Below are positions 17,171 to 26,185 of a DNA stretch of 36,433 bases, piece after piece. The DNA comes from Candidatus Thermoplasmatota archaeon. GTDB lineage: Archaea; Thermoplasmatota; E2; DHVEG-1. The notes beneath the pieces were generated by a model that made no database searches, was not told where the DNA came from, and saw only the letters and a program-made list of their open reading frames with translations. Location: positions 1-36,433 of the forward strand of contig JARYMC010000003.1 of assembly GCA_029907305.1 (NCBI GenBank). The letters run 5' to 3'. How positions within the stretch are numbered: the stretch's first letter is position 1; the number at the start of each line of letters is the position of its first letter. Position numbers and translations under genes: made by a program.

Positions 17171-17217
17171 ATTTTTCGAAAACGGATATCATCAGTTTCT
17201 ACTTTAATCTTTGTCAT
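17167..17217 (-). CDS. possible 16-residue leader peptide before the P-type ATPase
   Basis: ATG 17217 opens a 16-codon frame ([16 protein letters not shown]) whose TGA overlaps the ATPase ATG as ATGA. A TATA-like ATATATTT (minus strand, 17235-17242) is centred about 22 bp upstream, so transcription would start at or just inside this frame. It may be a coupled leader; the distance is borderline. Confidence 0.3.
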   Translation of the reverse strand: MTKIKVETDDIRFRKI

Positions 17218-17259
17218 AATAGTAACGATAAGAAAAATATATGATAAGATTCAAGTCAC

Positions 17260-18180
17260 TCATTTTTTAAGTCTAATTTCAACTTCCTGGAAATCCCTTG
17301 CAACAAAAGAGTTTTTGAAAACCTTCCTAGCATCATTCTCAATTATACGATAATCAGTGTAACGCGGGCTTATATGTGTCAAAAAAAGTTTTTCAACATT
17401 GGCTTTTTTAGCGATCTCTGCAGCCTGAGAAGCAGTAGCATGACCGTATTCAATAGCAATTTCCTCTAGCTCAGAGTCAAATGTTGCATCATGGATAAGC
17501 ACATCTGCATCCTTTGAAAATTCTATCAACTTTTGATATGGTTTTGTGTCACCTGTTATAACTATTTTCCTGCCTTTCCTCGGCTCACCTAAAACCATAT
17601 CAGGAGTGATCCTTTTACCATTATCCAATGTTATAGACTGACCATGTTGAAGCTTGCTAAAAAGCGGCCCCTCTGGTATACCCAGTTCAAGAGCCTTTGG
17701 TTTATTAAACCTACCAGGTCGTTCATCCTCTTCCATGCAATATGCTAGAGATGGAACATTATGATCAACCTGAAGCGTATGTATAGAGTACCCATCAAAA
17801 ACCAGTGTATCATTGTCTTTTAGCTCATGTGAAACTATCTTATATGATGGTTGAAAGTAACCAAGAGATAACAACTGCGATGTCAACTTATTCATCCCAC
17901 GTGGTCCATAGATATCAAGCGGTTTATCCCTATCATTCAACTGCATAGTCTGAATCAAACCAAGGAGACCAAGGAAATGATCACCATGAAAATGCGTTAT
18001 AAAAACCTTGTCTACCTGCATATAACTAAGATTTGATTTCTGGAACTGACGCTGCGTACCCTCACCACAGTCAAACAAAATAACCTCACCACCTCTTTTT
18101 ACAGCTACAGATGAAACGTTTCGTTTCACAGTAGGCCAGCTACCACTAGTACCAAGGAATATAACACTCAGCTGCGTCAT
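17260..18180 (-). CDS. rnz: ribonuclease Z (tRNA 3' endonuclease)
   Basis: Metallo-β-lactamase-fold endonuclease that removes 3' trailers from pre-tRNA, relevant here because the tRNAs lack encoded CCA. The frame opens at 18288, but family alignment starts at MTQLSVIFLGTSGSWPT (18180); the earlier residues would be a hydrophobic stretch overlapping the preceding gene. Zinc motif HFHGDH spans 63-68, with further ligands in the GDT, HDATF and LTHISPRY segments. The exosite-like region GRFNKPKALELGIPEGPL is present. Length of 306 residues is normal. It is 43 bp after the tRNA methyltransferase gene. Confidence 0.95.
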   Translation of the reverse strand: MTQLSVIFLGTSGSWPTVKRNVSSVAVKRGGEVILFDCGEGTQRQFQKSNLSYMQVDKVFITHFHGDHFLGLLGLIQTMQLNDRDKPLDIYGPRGMNKLTSQLLSLGYFQPSYKIVSHELKDNDTLVFDGYSIHTLQVDHNVPSLAYCMEEDERPGRFNKPKALELGIPEGPLFSKLQHGQSITLDNGKRITPDMVLGEPRKGRKIVITGDTKPYQKLIEFSKDADVLIHDATFDSELEEIAIEYGHATASQAAEIAKKANVEKLFLTHISPRYTDYRIIENDARKVFKNSFVARDFQEVEIRLKK

Positions 18181-18223
18181 TTCCGAAATGGTGGATGACG
18201 ATTCTATTGTAAAAGCGTTTTGG

Positions 18224-19231
18224 TTATTTCCTATATACAGCAAAATAACGAGTGAGACTACGATGAACCCTAAAATCATGCTTCTCAACTAGTGAAAAAT
18301 ATTTTTCACCAACATATATCATATCTTCATTTGATAAACCGATAACAGCTTTACCATCCTTTTTTAGTACACCTGAAATGTTTTTAAAAGCACGCTCATA
18401 AAGCTGGTTTATATCTTCTCCTCTTGTCGTGGTCGATTTACCATATGGCATATCTGTAACAACAGCATCGACCGCCTTGATATGTTTCTTTATATCACCT
18501 ATATCAATGCAAAACAACTCATAATCCTCTATTTTGTAGAAATCAAGGGTCTTCTTGCAACCATCTACCATCTTTTTTTCTATGTCACTACCAATAACCT
18601 TTATACCAATTAAACCAGCCTCAAGTAGTATACCGCCGGTTCCACAAAAAGGATCTAGTAATGTTTCATTTTTTTTAGCACAAGAAAGATTCACTAAAGC
18701 CCGTGCGATTTTAGGATGAAGAGATATAGGAGAGAAAAATGGTCTAAACTGTACTTTTCTTTTTTCAAACTGTGACCTATCTACTGTTGATATCAGCAAA
18801 CCAACATACACAGCTGTGTCTGTTATCAAAGCTCTAATAGTCATATCTGGGTTTGTTAAGTCTACTCTCTTGTTTTTTGTATAAACATCTTCTATTACAT
18901 CGAGAATAGGTTTTGAGTCAATGTTTTTTGACCTGTTTTTATGTTTTATAGCTATAGAGCCTTCTTTTTTGATTGGTCTTTTTTTTGAATAATTTTTAAT
19001 ATCATCTAGGTCATGTGAACAAGAAAAAAAAAGTTCGTTTATATTAAATGTGAGCGACAATCTATGTCCAATTTGTTTAATTTTAGGTTCAGATGCATCT
19101 GTTTTAATAACTAAAACATCATCGTTTGAATCCACTATACTATAACATATATTCTCTGCGTTTAGACACGCCAGTATCTCATTTTTTGGCAAGGTTTTAT
19201 GTTCTTTTGACAACTCAAATAATATTAACAT
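18224..19231 (-). CDS. tRNA (guanine-10-N2) methyltransferase TrmG10-type
   Basis: The 335-residue protein has an N-terminal THUMP-like RNA-binding region (about 1-150) and a C-terminal Rossmann methyltransferase domain. The SAM motif is DPFCGTGG at 193-200; the catalytic tetrapeptide is DMPYG starting at D260, the form used by TrmG10 enzymes that methylate G10 of tRNA. HRSLTRYFAVYRK ends the protein as in the family. A 16-bp palindrome overlaps the start codon. It is followed closely by rnz, giving a tRNA-processing pair. Confidence 0.92.
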   Translation of the reverse strand: MLILFELSKEHKTLPKNEILACLNAENICYSIVDSNDDVLVIKTDASEPKIKQIGHRLSLTFNINELFFSCSHDLDDIKNYSKKRPIKKEGSIAIKHKNRSKNIDSKPILDVIEDVYTKNKRVDLTNPDMTIRALITDTAVYVGLLISTVDRSQFEKRKVQFRPFFSPISLHPKIARALVNLSCAKKNETLLDPFCGTGGILLEAGLIGIKVIGSDIEKKMVDGCKKTLDFYKIEDYELFCIDIGDIKKHIKAVDAVVTDMPYGKSTTTRGEDINQLYERAFKNISGVLKKDGKAVIGLSNEDMIYVGEKYFSLVEKHDFRVHRSLTRYFAVYRK

Positions 19232-19246
19232 ATCAAATATTTGATA
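19231..19246. repeat. 16-bp perfect palindrome at the TrmG10 start codon
   Basis: TATCAAATATTTGATA is self-complementary over its full length and sits against the ATG (19231). It might be an operator or form an mRNA hairpin, but perfect AT-rich palindromes of this size can arise by chance. Confidence 0.35.
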
Positions 19247-19274
19247 AATAATATAGAGTTAATATATTAATAGG

Positions 19275-20519
19275 TTACCAGAATTTTGTCCGCCAGAATC
19301 TTTTAAAAATGTTTTCAAGGCTTATCGTCGTTTTTATCAGAATTGGTGCAATCAGTGTTGTTACAATGGTTAATAAAATGGTTGTAGCTAGTATCTTATC
19401 AGCAACCTCCCCAACTATCACACCCTGTATAATTGCTATACTAACTGTTATAAGAGCCATCTCCATACGCGGTACCATGCCTACACCAACCTCTATGGAT
19501 TCTGATATTTTCATACCAGCAAGTTTTGCTCCTACACTGCAACCAACTATTTTACCTAATACACCAACAGCAATAACTACAAGAGCAAACGGGCCAATAG
19601 TTAAAAATGCTGTTAAATCTATGCTAGCACCAACCCATACAAAGAACAATGGAATAAAAATACCGTAACCTATTGTTTTCACATCATCGATTACCCTATT
19701 TGAATACACCGTGTTACCTATTAGCGTACCTGCAAGGAACGCTCCAATTATGCCTGTGATACCTGATTGGTATGCAAAAAAAGAGTATATTAACATAATA
19801 GATATTGAAATGCCTAGAAATGCTTTTGGGAGCTGAATTTTTTCCCCTAGGTTCAATACTCTACCTATAAATTTTACTCCCAAGTAAGCAAAAATTAGGA
19901 AATATAAAAGCATCTTAAATGTTATAGCTATCATTGAATCTGTGCCTAATAAAAATGTTAACAGAATTATACCAATGACATCGTCGATTACAGCGGCTCC
20001 AAGTATTGCTATACCAGGATATGTGCTAAGCAGCCTCAAATCCATTAATGTCCTAACAGTAACACCAACAGAGGTAGCAACCAATATTAGCCCTATAACC
20101 GTACTAGCCTGCCATGAAAAACCAAAATACATGCCAGCAATGAAGCCTAGTATCAGTGGTAAAACAACGCCACCAACTGCAATAAAGAACGAGGCTTTTT
20201 CCATACCCTTAAACTTAGATATGTTTACCTCAAGACCAGATATAAACATAAAAAATAATATACCCAAGCCAGCGAACAAACTAAAATATTCCCCGGTATA
20301 GTCTAAATTTGGAAAACTAAAACTCCAGTTAAAAATTGAGAAACCCTGCTTAGAAATCAAGCCTAAACCAAAACCTCCTAATATTATACCTGCGATAATC
20401 TCCCCTATCACAGCAGGCTGTTTTAGTTTATCAAAAATATAGCCCAAGAATCGAGCAACAATTAGAGCCAAAGCAACTGCGAGTGATATCTCCAATACTG
20501 TATCAAGCGTGAAAATCAA
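19275..20519 (-). CDS. monovalent cation:proton antiporter, CPA2 family
   Basis: The 414-residue membrane protein has about 12 spans in the Na+/H+-exchanger fold. The ion-binding pair D179-D180 (AVIDDVIGI) is the CPA2/NapA-type double Asp, which fits electrogenic Na+ or K+/H+ exchange. Other hallmarks are QPAVIGEIIAGIILG (35-49), LFFMFISGLEV and the late PRMEMALI segment with its conserved basic residue. No KTN/TrkA domain is attached. The start is TTG at 20519; no ATG fits nearby. It lies 6 bp after the CBS gene, which may supply nucleotide-dependent control. Confidence 0.9.
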   Translation of the reverse strand: MIFTLDTVLEISLAVALALIVARFLGYIFDKLKQPAVIGEIIAGIILGGFGLGLISKQGFSIFNWSFSFPNLDYTGEYFSLFAGLGILFFMFISGLEVNISKFKGMEKASFFIAVGGVVLPLILGFIAGMYFGFSWQASTVIGLILVATSVGVTVRTLMDLRLLSTYPGIAILGAAVIDDVIGIILLTFLLGTDSMIAITFKMLLYFLIFAYLGVKFIGRVLNLGEKIQLPKAFLGISISIMLIYSFFAYQSGITGIIGAFLAGTLIGNTVYSNRVIDDVKTIGYGIFIPLFFVWVGASIDLTAFLTIGPFALVVIAVGVLGKIVGCSVGAKLAGMKISESIEVGVGMVPRMEMALITVSIAIIQGVIVGEVADKILATTILLTIVTTLIAPILIKTTISLENIFKRFWRTKFW

Positions 20520-20525
20520 CCTTCT

Positions 20526-21017
20526 TTATCTATTTATAGGATGATATTGAGTTGCAGCATAGTACTTCCTAATAAGCTGATTTAGAGTAAGCTCACCAAC
20601 GATTCTCTTTCCCTCAACAACAGGTAACCTACGCGTCTTATATACAACCATCTTATGAAGCGCATCTGCAACCTTATCATCAGGTTTACAGGAAACAACA
20701 TTATGAAACATGATATCCCCAGCTGTTTTTGCTGTACCATGCTGAATAGATCTAACATCAGGCATACCAAAAACATAGGCTGGCAGACGCTTAGGAGCCA
20801 ATATAGATAAAACATCATGCTCAGTTATAACTCCAACAAGCTCATTGCTGCTTTTACTTTTAACAACCCATATATGATGTCTCCCACAAAGGATAGACAA
20901 AACATGATAAATATCCTCATTTTCCTCTATCAACGGGAGATCCCAAACACGTTTATCCATCAACTGTTTAACACTAAGCTCATAAAAATCAGCTATTAAC
21001 CTGTTTTCTTTTGTCAT
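20526..21017 (-). CDS. two-CBS-domain protein
   Basis: The 163-residue protein contains a tandem CBS pair: about 15-80 (VKQLMDKRVWDLPLI...LVGVITEHDVLSIL) and 98-155 (AGDIMFHNVVSCKP...KTRRLPVVEGKRIVGELTLNQLI). Such modules bind adenosyl ligands such as AMP or ATP and regulate partners. Six bp separate it from the antiporter gene downstream, so it is probably the antiporter's cytoplasmic regulator (inference). Confidence 0.92.
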   Translation of the reverse strand: MTKENRLIADFYELSVKQLMDKRVWDLPLIEENEDIYHVLSILCGRHHIWVVKSKSSNELVGVITEHDVLSILAPKRLPAYVFGMPDVRSIQHGTAKTAGDIMFHNVVSCKPDDKVADALHKMVVYKTRRLPVVEGKRIVGELTLNQLIRKYYAATQYHPINR

Positions 21018-21082
21018 TAAAGCGCATAAATCAAAGAAGCAATATTTAAAAACTACTTAAAATGATAAATCAACTAATCCAA

Positions 21083-21991
21083 CTAATTCCTTTTCCTGTC
21101 TTTTTTCTTAATCTTCTCATCTATCTTAGCTCTTATATCATCTATACCCTCAAACCATTTATCAACACCATCTTCATCAATCTTACCAGTTATCCTATCT
21201 ATCTTGTACCTAATGTCTTCCTCGCCCTCAAACCAATCATATTCATGTTTTCTCATAGCTTTACGAGCAGAGATATTCTCAATCTCTTCCTCGGTTTTCA
21301 CTGAGACTATCTCCTTGTCTTTACGAGGCCTACTAATCCTGATTTCTTCGATTTTTGGACCACTTTTTGAATCAATATAGATCTCTTCTGTTGATACACC
21401 CTGATTTATTTGTTTACCTGCTTCTTTTTCATCTGAGGACACAGATACGACCACGCCATGTAAACTACTCTTAATAGGCTGTTCCTTTAGGGTTTCTCCA
21501 ACCAAGTTTCTCTCATGCCTTTTTTGTCTAAAATTAACAACTAGTATAGCTGATAAAACAGCTATTACAGCAATAACTATCGGGATATATTGGTTTTGTA
21601 ATAGAGACTCGATAAGTCCTGGAGGAACATAGATCTTCACAGATTTTCTCCCATCTTTATATCCCTCTTTCTGTGCTATAATCGTTATCTCATTACAATT
21701 ACTAGGAGCAGTTAATATAGCAACGCCCTCATCATCTGTGATTTCTGTTTTTCCCACGATATTCTGTATTGCAACTGATACTCCTTTTACAGGCATGTTA
21801 TATTCATCTTTAACTACAACAGTGAAAGGTTCATTTGATTTAATGATATATTCATTTACTGTAACAAACAGTTGTTTATCCTGAGCTAAAACTGGACTAA
21901 TAAAAAGAAGTATAATAAAAAATAGACTAATACCTATAATAAATGAGATGAAGAAAGGATTATTTTTATTATTTAAAGTTATTATCCTCAT
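21083..21991 (-). CDS. membrane-anchored secreted protein with Ig-like domain and WFEG tail repeats
   Basis: The 302-residue protein has an N-terminal hydrophobic signal (12-36), an extracytoplasmic carboxypeptidase-regulatory-like β-sandwich (about 38-120, with DEYNMPVKGVSVAI and TDDEGVAIL), one span (135-153), and a long charged cytoplasmic tail. The tail ends with two copies of a W-F-E-G-x2-D-I-R-x-K-I-D motif, at W253 and W279, 26 residues apart. GGTGG precedes the ATG at 21991. The cytoplasmic repeat could dock a partner. No named family is recognised. The β-sandwich resembles those of the pilin-like proteins at 29789 and 31091. Confidence 0.75.
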   Translation of the reverse strand: MRIITLNNKNNPFFISFIIGISLFFIILLFISPVLAQDKQLFVTVNEYIIKSNEPFTVVVKDEYNMPVKGVSVAIQNIVGKTEITDDEGVAILTAPSNCNEITIIAQKEGYKDGRKSVKIYVPPGLIESLLQNQYIPIVIAVIAVLSAILVVNFRQKRHERNLVGETLKEQPIKSSLHGVVVSVSSDEKEAGKQINQGVSTEEIYIDSKSGPKIEEIRISRPRKDKEIVSVKTEEEIENISARKAMRKHEYDWFEGEEDIRYKIDRITGKIDEDGVDKWFEGIDDIRAKIDEKIKKKDRKRN

Positions 21992-22259
21992 TAACCACCT
22001 TTCTAGAGTGCCATGATAGGATATCTTAGGGCATATTTATTTTTTTTTAAAAGGAAAATTAGTAATGTATACCAAAAAATATTATTATTTAATATAAAAG
22101 ATATTAATAGTTTGGGTCCAATAATATAATGTAAAAATATAATGTTATATCTGGATAAAAAAAACACGTTTCATATCTGAAAAAGAAAAATGGTAAGTAT
22201 TGTAAACAAAGATTTATATATTAATAGAAATAATATAACTTACATAAGGTGAGACAAAA
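21992..22259. promoter_or_regulatory. divergent intergenic region with surface-protein promoter
   Basis: It separates two divergent genes for secreted proteins. TTTATATATT at 22213-22222 is a good TATA box for the plus gene, followed by AGGTGAG at 22247-22253, 6 nt before its ATG. The rest is AT-rich without recognised elements. Confidence 0.55.
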
Positions 22260-25178
22260 ATGCATCTCTCCAGAGAAATCAGAGTGTGCTTCGTGACAAT
22301 CATATTGCTACTTAGCTCACTGTCAGTTTTAACTATTTTAACCTCCGACGTCAAAGCAGAAGAACAGGTAGGAACTACAACACTTTATTTCCATGAACAG
22401 ATAACCGAAGATGATGATTTATCTTATATACTTGAAGTTTATAACGAAGAAAAATTATTAGATTTATTATATAAATCTGGTTTAGAAGAAAATTTGACTG
22501 AGCCTGAATTAGAAAACCTGTCTGATATTGAATATATTAAACTGATATTATCAATCTCTGGCTATGGTAGAGTGATGGATCAAAATCCGCCAATTAAAAC
22601 CAATGACTCAGAATACCCGCCAACCATTAAAACAATAATAGACATGTGTAGGAAAGGTGAATGGGAAGAACTATTATCAGAAGAATTCCTAGTTTCATAT
22701 TTCGCACCATTTCAAGGCGCCTATGTTTATAGTGGTGAAGAAAAATTAGATTTGAAGGGAGACGTGAACTTCAACCTATACTTTGCATCGCCACCATGGT
22801 ATCTCTGGGATAACGACACAGTTAACGTCAGTTTTTTAGTATTAAAAATATTAGGTGATGAAGAACTACAAACTAAATTCACTGAATCGAAAGAGGTTAA
22901 AGTAAAAAGAAAATTGCTATCACCTCTAAAAGATACCATAGAGTATAAATTTTCTATTCCAGTTGAAACAGTTTTGGAACCAGGGGATGTGATACTAGCA
23001 GAAATTAAAATATCTGCTGGGGATAAACTACTTCTTAATTATGTTAATTTCGATTTATCAAGTTTAAATGAAACATTAAAGTCGTTGGGTGAAGCTCTCA
23101 GCAATATAAGTTTCTTATCTAACTTAAGTGAGACTTTATTGAAACTCAGCGAAATTTTTGGTAGCGAAGAATTCGCTGGTTTTAATATTACCGAATTTAT
23201 AGAGATGATGTCGTCCTCATTTATCTACGATTCTGTGAATCATAAATCATCTATGACACTACCATGTAGCATAACAGGCGAAGTGGAAAACATAAGAACA
23301 TATTATCTGCATAGCGAAAACAAGATGAGCAGTGATCCACCTGAAAACGATAAACCATCAGTAGCAACTATATCAAAGAACCCTGCTAAATGGAGCAGCC
23401 TAGGGCTCGAAAGAAACAAGTTGATAGAAGCGGCAACAGCCAGTTTATATGTTGATCATAGGGATATGCGTAGGTTAATCAATATTTTACGTGGTAAAAT
23501 AAAAGTAGTCGCAACATTATTAGATGGTAATACCACTATTTCTTCTTCTGAAAAAGAGTTAGATAGAACAGGTATACTAGATTTATTACAGAAACCAAGT
23601 GAACCGATACTGTTTAATTTTGATTGTAAGAATTATGAGATTTATTATGGTAAAAACCTAACTCTCAAGGTTTCAGCAACTGATAATAAACTTGGTCTGT
23701 TTAGAATGGCAAATTTATTATATGATTCAGTAAACTATCCTTCCTCATTAACGGTAAAATTTAACGAAACAGGCCATATAAAGATAGTTGATGTTGTTAA
23801 AAACCCATCAGATGAAAAGATCGCTCTTGGTGACAGCATAATCTATACTTTTAATGTCACAAGTAAGTACAACGAGGATAACATACAGCTTAGTTTTTCA
23901 AAGAAAGACAATGATAAATGGGGTGTAACTATTACGCCTAATAAATTCTCGTTAGCTGCTGGTGGTAAACAAAATGTTACAGCTATCGTTAAATCAAAAG
24001 CTACAAAATACGATAAGGATCGTTATGGGGATGTTTTACGTGGTAAATTCGTTGCAGAGGGTAAAACAGGTAAATTTGTTTATCCTGTAAACGTAGAGAT
24101 ATCTGAGGATGCTGTTGAATATCGTATTGGTATTGCTGGTCAGTCTCAGGAGATAAAATATGGAAAAAATGGTACCTATGTATTTAAGGTTAAAAACTTG
24201 AACACAGGGTTCTGGCCTGATACTTATAATATAAAAGTTGAATCTGAACATAACTGGAAATTAAACCTATCTAAGGATGAGATAAAGAATATTGCTGCTG
24301 GTGATGAAGTAGAGGTTAAAGTAACAATTTTTGTTCCTAAAAACACTAGTGCATCATCTGATTTACTAAAATTCATTGTAACTTCCAAGGAAGGTAAAAA
24401 AACTGTTGCATTAAATGTAACAACAACAGTCATAGGCCCAAACATACTTGAATGGATCTACGATGCATTTGATTCAGCATCATATAGCCTTGGTTTAAAT
24501 GCTGTATTTGGATCCTATGGAGCACACGTACTAGCAATAATAATATTTGTTATAATATTCTTCATAATTATATTACTAGTCTATCTGCTTACAATAAAAT
24601 ATGCGAATCTGATCTGCTTAGAACGTATAAAAGAGATACAACCAGGTGAACAAGCTAAATTCAACATAACACTACAAAACCCTTACAAGAGGAGATTAAG
24701 CTATGAGATTTACACGAAATACCCATCTTCATCTGGCTGGAACGTTTCCTTGGATATAAACAACGTTTCACTTGAGAGTAAACAATCAAGAGACCTAACC
24801 CTGCGTGTTACACCCACCAGTTTCGTTAAAGCTGATGACTGGATTGAGGTAGTTGTAGGTGTTAAAGTTTTAGAAAAACAGAAAAACATTGAAATCTCCA
24901 CTGTTACAACCATAAAAGATGCTAAACCAGATCTACATATAACAGATGTGATTCATTCACCAGAGGTTTTCAAAAAAGGAGACAGGGTAGACACATCTTT
25001 TAAGCTTGAGAACAGAGGTAAAGTAGCAGCTACCCATGTTAATGTTATCCTTTATGTAAACGGGGAGGAAAAAAATAAAGTAGAGGATATCACTATCCCC
25101 AGTGGTGGCTACGCTGAAATAAGGATGCCGTGGATTGCCAGCAAAAGAAAAAATGAGTTTAATATAGTAGTTAAATGA
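22260..25178 (+). CDS. large surface protein, NEW3/CARDB-like domains, one internal span
   Basis: The 972-residue protein starts with a signal peptide (about 1-33, ending KAEE). The N-terminal half has no recognised fold. Two NEW3-like β-sandwiches lie at roughly 510-625 and 628-730 (KNPSDEKIALGDSIIYTF; YGKNGTYVFKVKN). A single strong span at about 757-779 follows, then 190 more residues with another NEW3-like domain (780-900) and a CARDB-like domain (905-972; KGDRVDTSFKLENRG). The CARDB domain stops at NIVVK, where family members normally continue, so the C terminus may be truncated. Many N-x-S/T sites suggest glycosylation. Basic residues after the span predict a cytoplasmic C terminus, odd for such domains. 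Confidence 0.85.
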   Translation: MHLSREIRVCFVTIILLLSSLSVLTILTSDVKAEEQVGTTTLYFHEQITEDDDLSYILEVYNEEKLLDLLYKSGLEENLTEPELENLSDIEYIKLILSISGYGRVMDQNPPIKTNDSEYPPTIKTIIDMCRKGEWEELLSEEFLVSYFAPFQGAYVYSGEEKLDLKGDVNFNLYFASPPWYLWDNDTVNVSFLVLKILGDEELQTKFTESKEVKVKRKLLSPLKDTIEYKFSIPVETVLEPGDVILAEIKISAGDKLLLNYVNFDLSSLNETLKSLGEALSNISFLSNLSETLLKLSEIFGSEEFAGFNITEFIEMMSSSFIYDSVNHKSSMTLPCSITGEVENIRTYYLHSENKMSSDPPENDKPSVATISKNPAKWSSLGLERNKLIEAATASLYVDHRDMRRLINILRGKIKVVATLLDGNTTISSSEKELDRTGILDLLQKPSEPILFNFDCKNYEIYYGKNLTLKVSATDNKLGLFRMANLLYDSVNYPSSLTVKFNETGHIKIVDVVKNPSDEKIALGDSIIYTFNVTSKYNEDNIQLSFSKKDNDKWGVTITPNKFSLAAGGKQNVTAIVKSKATKYDKDRYGDVLRGKFVAEGKTGKFVYPVNVEISEDAVEYRIGIAGQSQEIKYGKNGTYVFKVKNLNTGFWPDTYNIKVESEHNWKLNLSKDEIKNIAAGDEVEVKVTIFVPKNTSASSDLLKFIVTSKEGKKTVALNVTTTVIGPNILEWIYDAFDSASYSLGLNAVFGSYGAHVLAIIIFVIIFFIIILLVYLLTIKYANLICLERIKEIQPGEQAKFNITLQNPYKRRLSYEIYTKYPSSSGWNVSLDINNVSLESKQSRDLTLRVTPTSFVKADDWIEVVVGVKVLEKQKNIEISTVTTIKDAKPDLHITDVIHSPEVFKKGDRVDTSFKLENRGKVAATHVNVILYVNGEEKNKVEDITIPSGGYAEIRMPWIASKRKNEFNIVVK

Positions 25179-25232
25179 TAACGGCATCTCAAAAAAAATC
25201 TTAAGTAAGCAGAGGCTTTGTTGTGATTTCTT

Positions 25233-26120
25233 ATGCCAAAACATGATTCTAGCAAAAAGAAAGATACCGGACAACTCAAAGATGCAGAAAAAAAGTACCA
25301 GGCTTACATTGAAAAAAGAAACGAGCTAAACGAGATGGCACGTTTGATTCGTGAAGAAAGAGATATGATAAATGAAAGGCGGAAAGAAATCAAAGAAAAA
25401 ATGGAAAAAGCCAAAGCAGAACGGGATAAACTTGTCTTAAAGATGAAGCAACACAGAGATATGCGTAATAAACTTCAGCAACAGGCGAAGGAGCTAATCG
25501 AGGCTAAAAGAAAGAAAAAAGGTGAGGTTTTCAAGAATCTACCTTTACGTGTTGAAGAGCTTAAAGCTGATTTTCAGATGTTGGAATACAAACAGCAAAC
25601 GACTCCTATGTCACCTGCTGAAGAGAATGAGTTAATTGAAAAAATACGCCAGAAAAAAGCAGAGTACGAAAAATTTAAGAAAATGCTGCAAAAACAGAAG
25701 GTTATTGAGATAGACATCTCAGACAAAGACACTGCCATAGATGCACTTTTTAAGAAGGCTAATGAAGAGCACGAGAAGGCTCAGAAATATTATAATGAAA
25801 GCCAGAAGAAACACGAAGAGTTTATGAAGCTGGTTAACGAGTTTTCTATCTCTATAAATGAGGCGAACAAGAAACATAAAGAGTATATCGAGATTAAGAA
25901 AGAAGCTCAGGCGATTCATGAGAAGGCTTTTGAGATGAGATCCAAGATTATATCTATCCGTGGTGAGAAGAAAAAGCAGCGTGATGAAGCTAAAAGACTT
26001 ATCCAAGAACAAAATCTGCAGGCTAGGAAAGCTGTTTTTGATAAGAAGAAGTTGGATGAGATTGCTGAAGAGTCACTTGATGAGTTGAAAAAAGGTAAAA
26101 AAATTTCATTATTCAGCTAG
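25233..26120 (+). CDS. long coiled-coil protein, COG1340-like
   Basis: The 295-residue protein is almost wholly α-helical, rich in Lys/Glu, with heptad-like runs at about 15-100 and 165-290 separated by a short proline-containing loop near 125 (TTPMSPAEENELIEKI). It resembles the archaeal coiled-coil family COG1340, whose role is undefined. There is no membrane span. A GTGATTT element precedes ATG 25233. It follows the surface-protein gene by 54 bp and precedes the mevalonate operon, which has its own promoter. Confidence 0.82.
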   Translation: MPKHDSSKKKDTGQLKDAEKKYQAYIEKRNELNEMARLIREERDMINERRKEIKEKMEKAKAERDKLVLKMKQHRDMRNKLQQQAKELIEAKRKKKGEVFKNLPLRVEELKADFQMLEYKQQTTPMSPAEENELIEKIRQKKAEYEKFKKMLQKQKVIEIDISDKDTAIDALFKKANEEHEKAQKYYNESQKKHEEFMKLVNEFSISINEANKKHKEYIEIKKEAQAIHEKAFEMRSKIISIRGEKKKQRDEAKRLIQEQNLQARKAVFDKKKLDEIAEESLDELKKGKKISLFS

Positions 26121-26153
26121 TATATCGCTGATAAACGAAAAAATAATCGGCAA

Positions 26154-26163
26154 TTTTATATAC
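26154..26163 (+). promoter_or_regulatory. TATA box giving a leaderless HMG-CoA synthase mRNA
   Basis: TTTTATATAC is centred about 28 bp upstream of ATG 26186. Archaeal initiation occurs about 26 bp after the TATA centre, so the mRNA should begin at or next to the start codon; no Shine-Dalgarno is present, in agreement. Confidence 0.6.
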
Positions 26164-26185
26164 TTTCTCATGTTTTTGCTTCGGC

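Noticed and set aside
18181-18288. N-terminal hydrophobic extension of RNase Z
   Set aside because: RNase Z starts at the LGT...GSWP region; the extension is antifamily sequence overlapping the TrmG10 gene's end.
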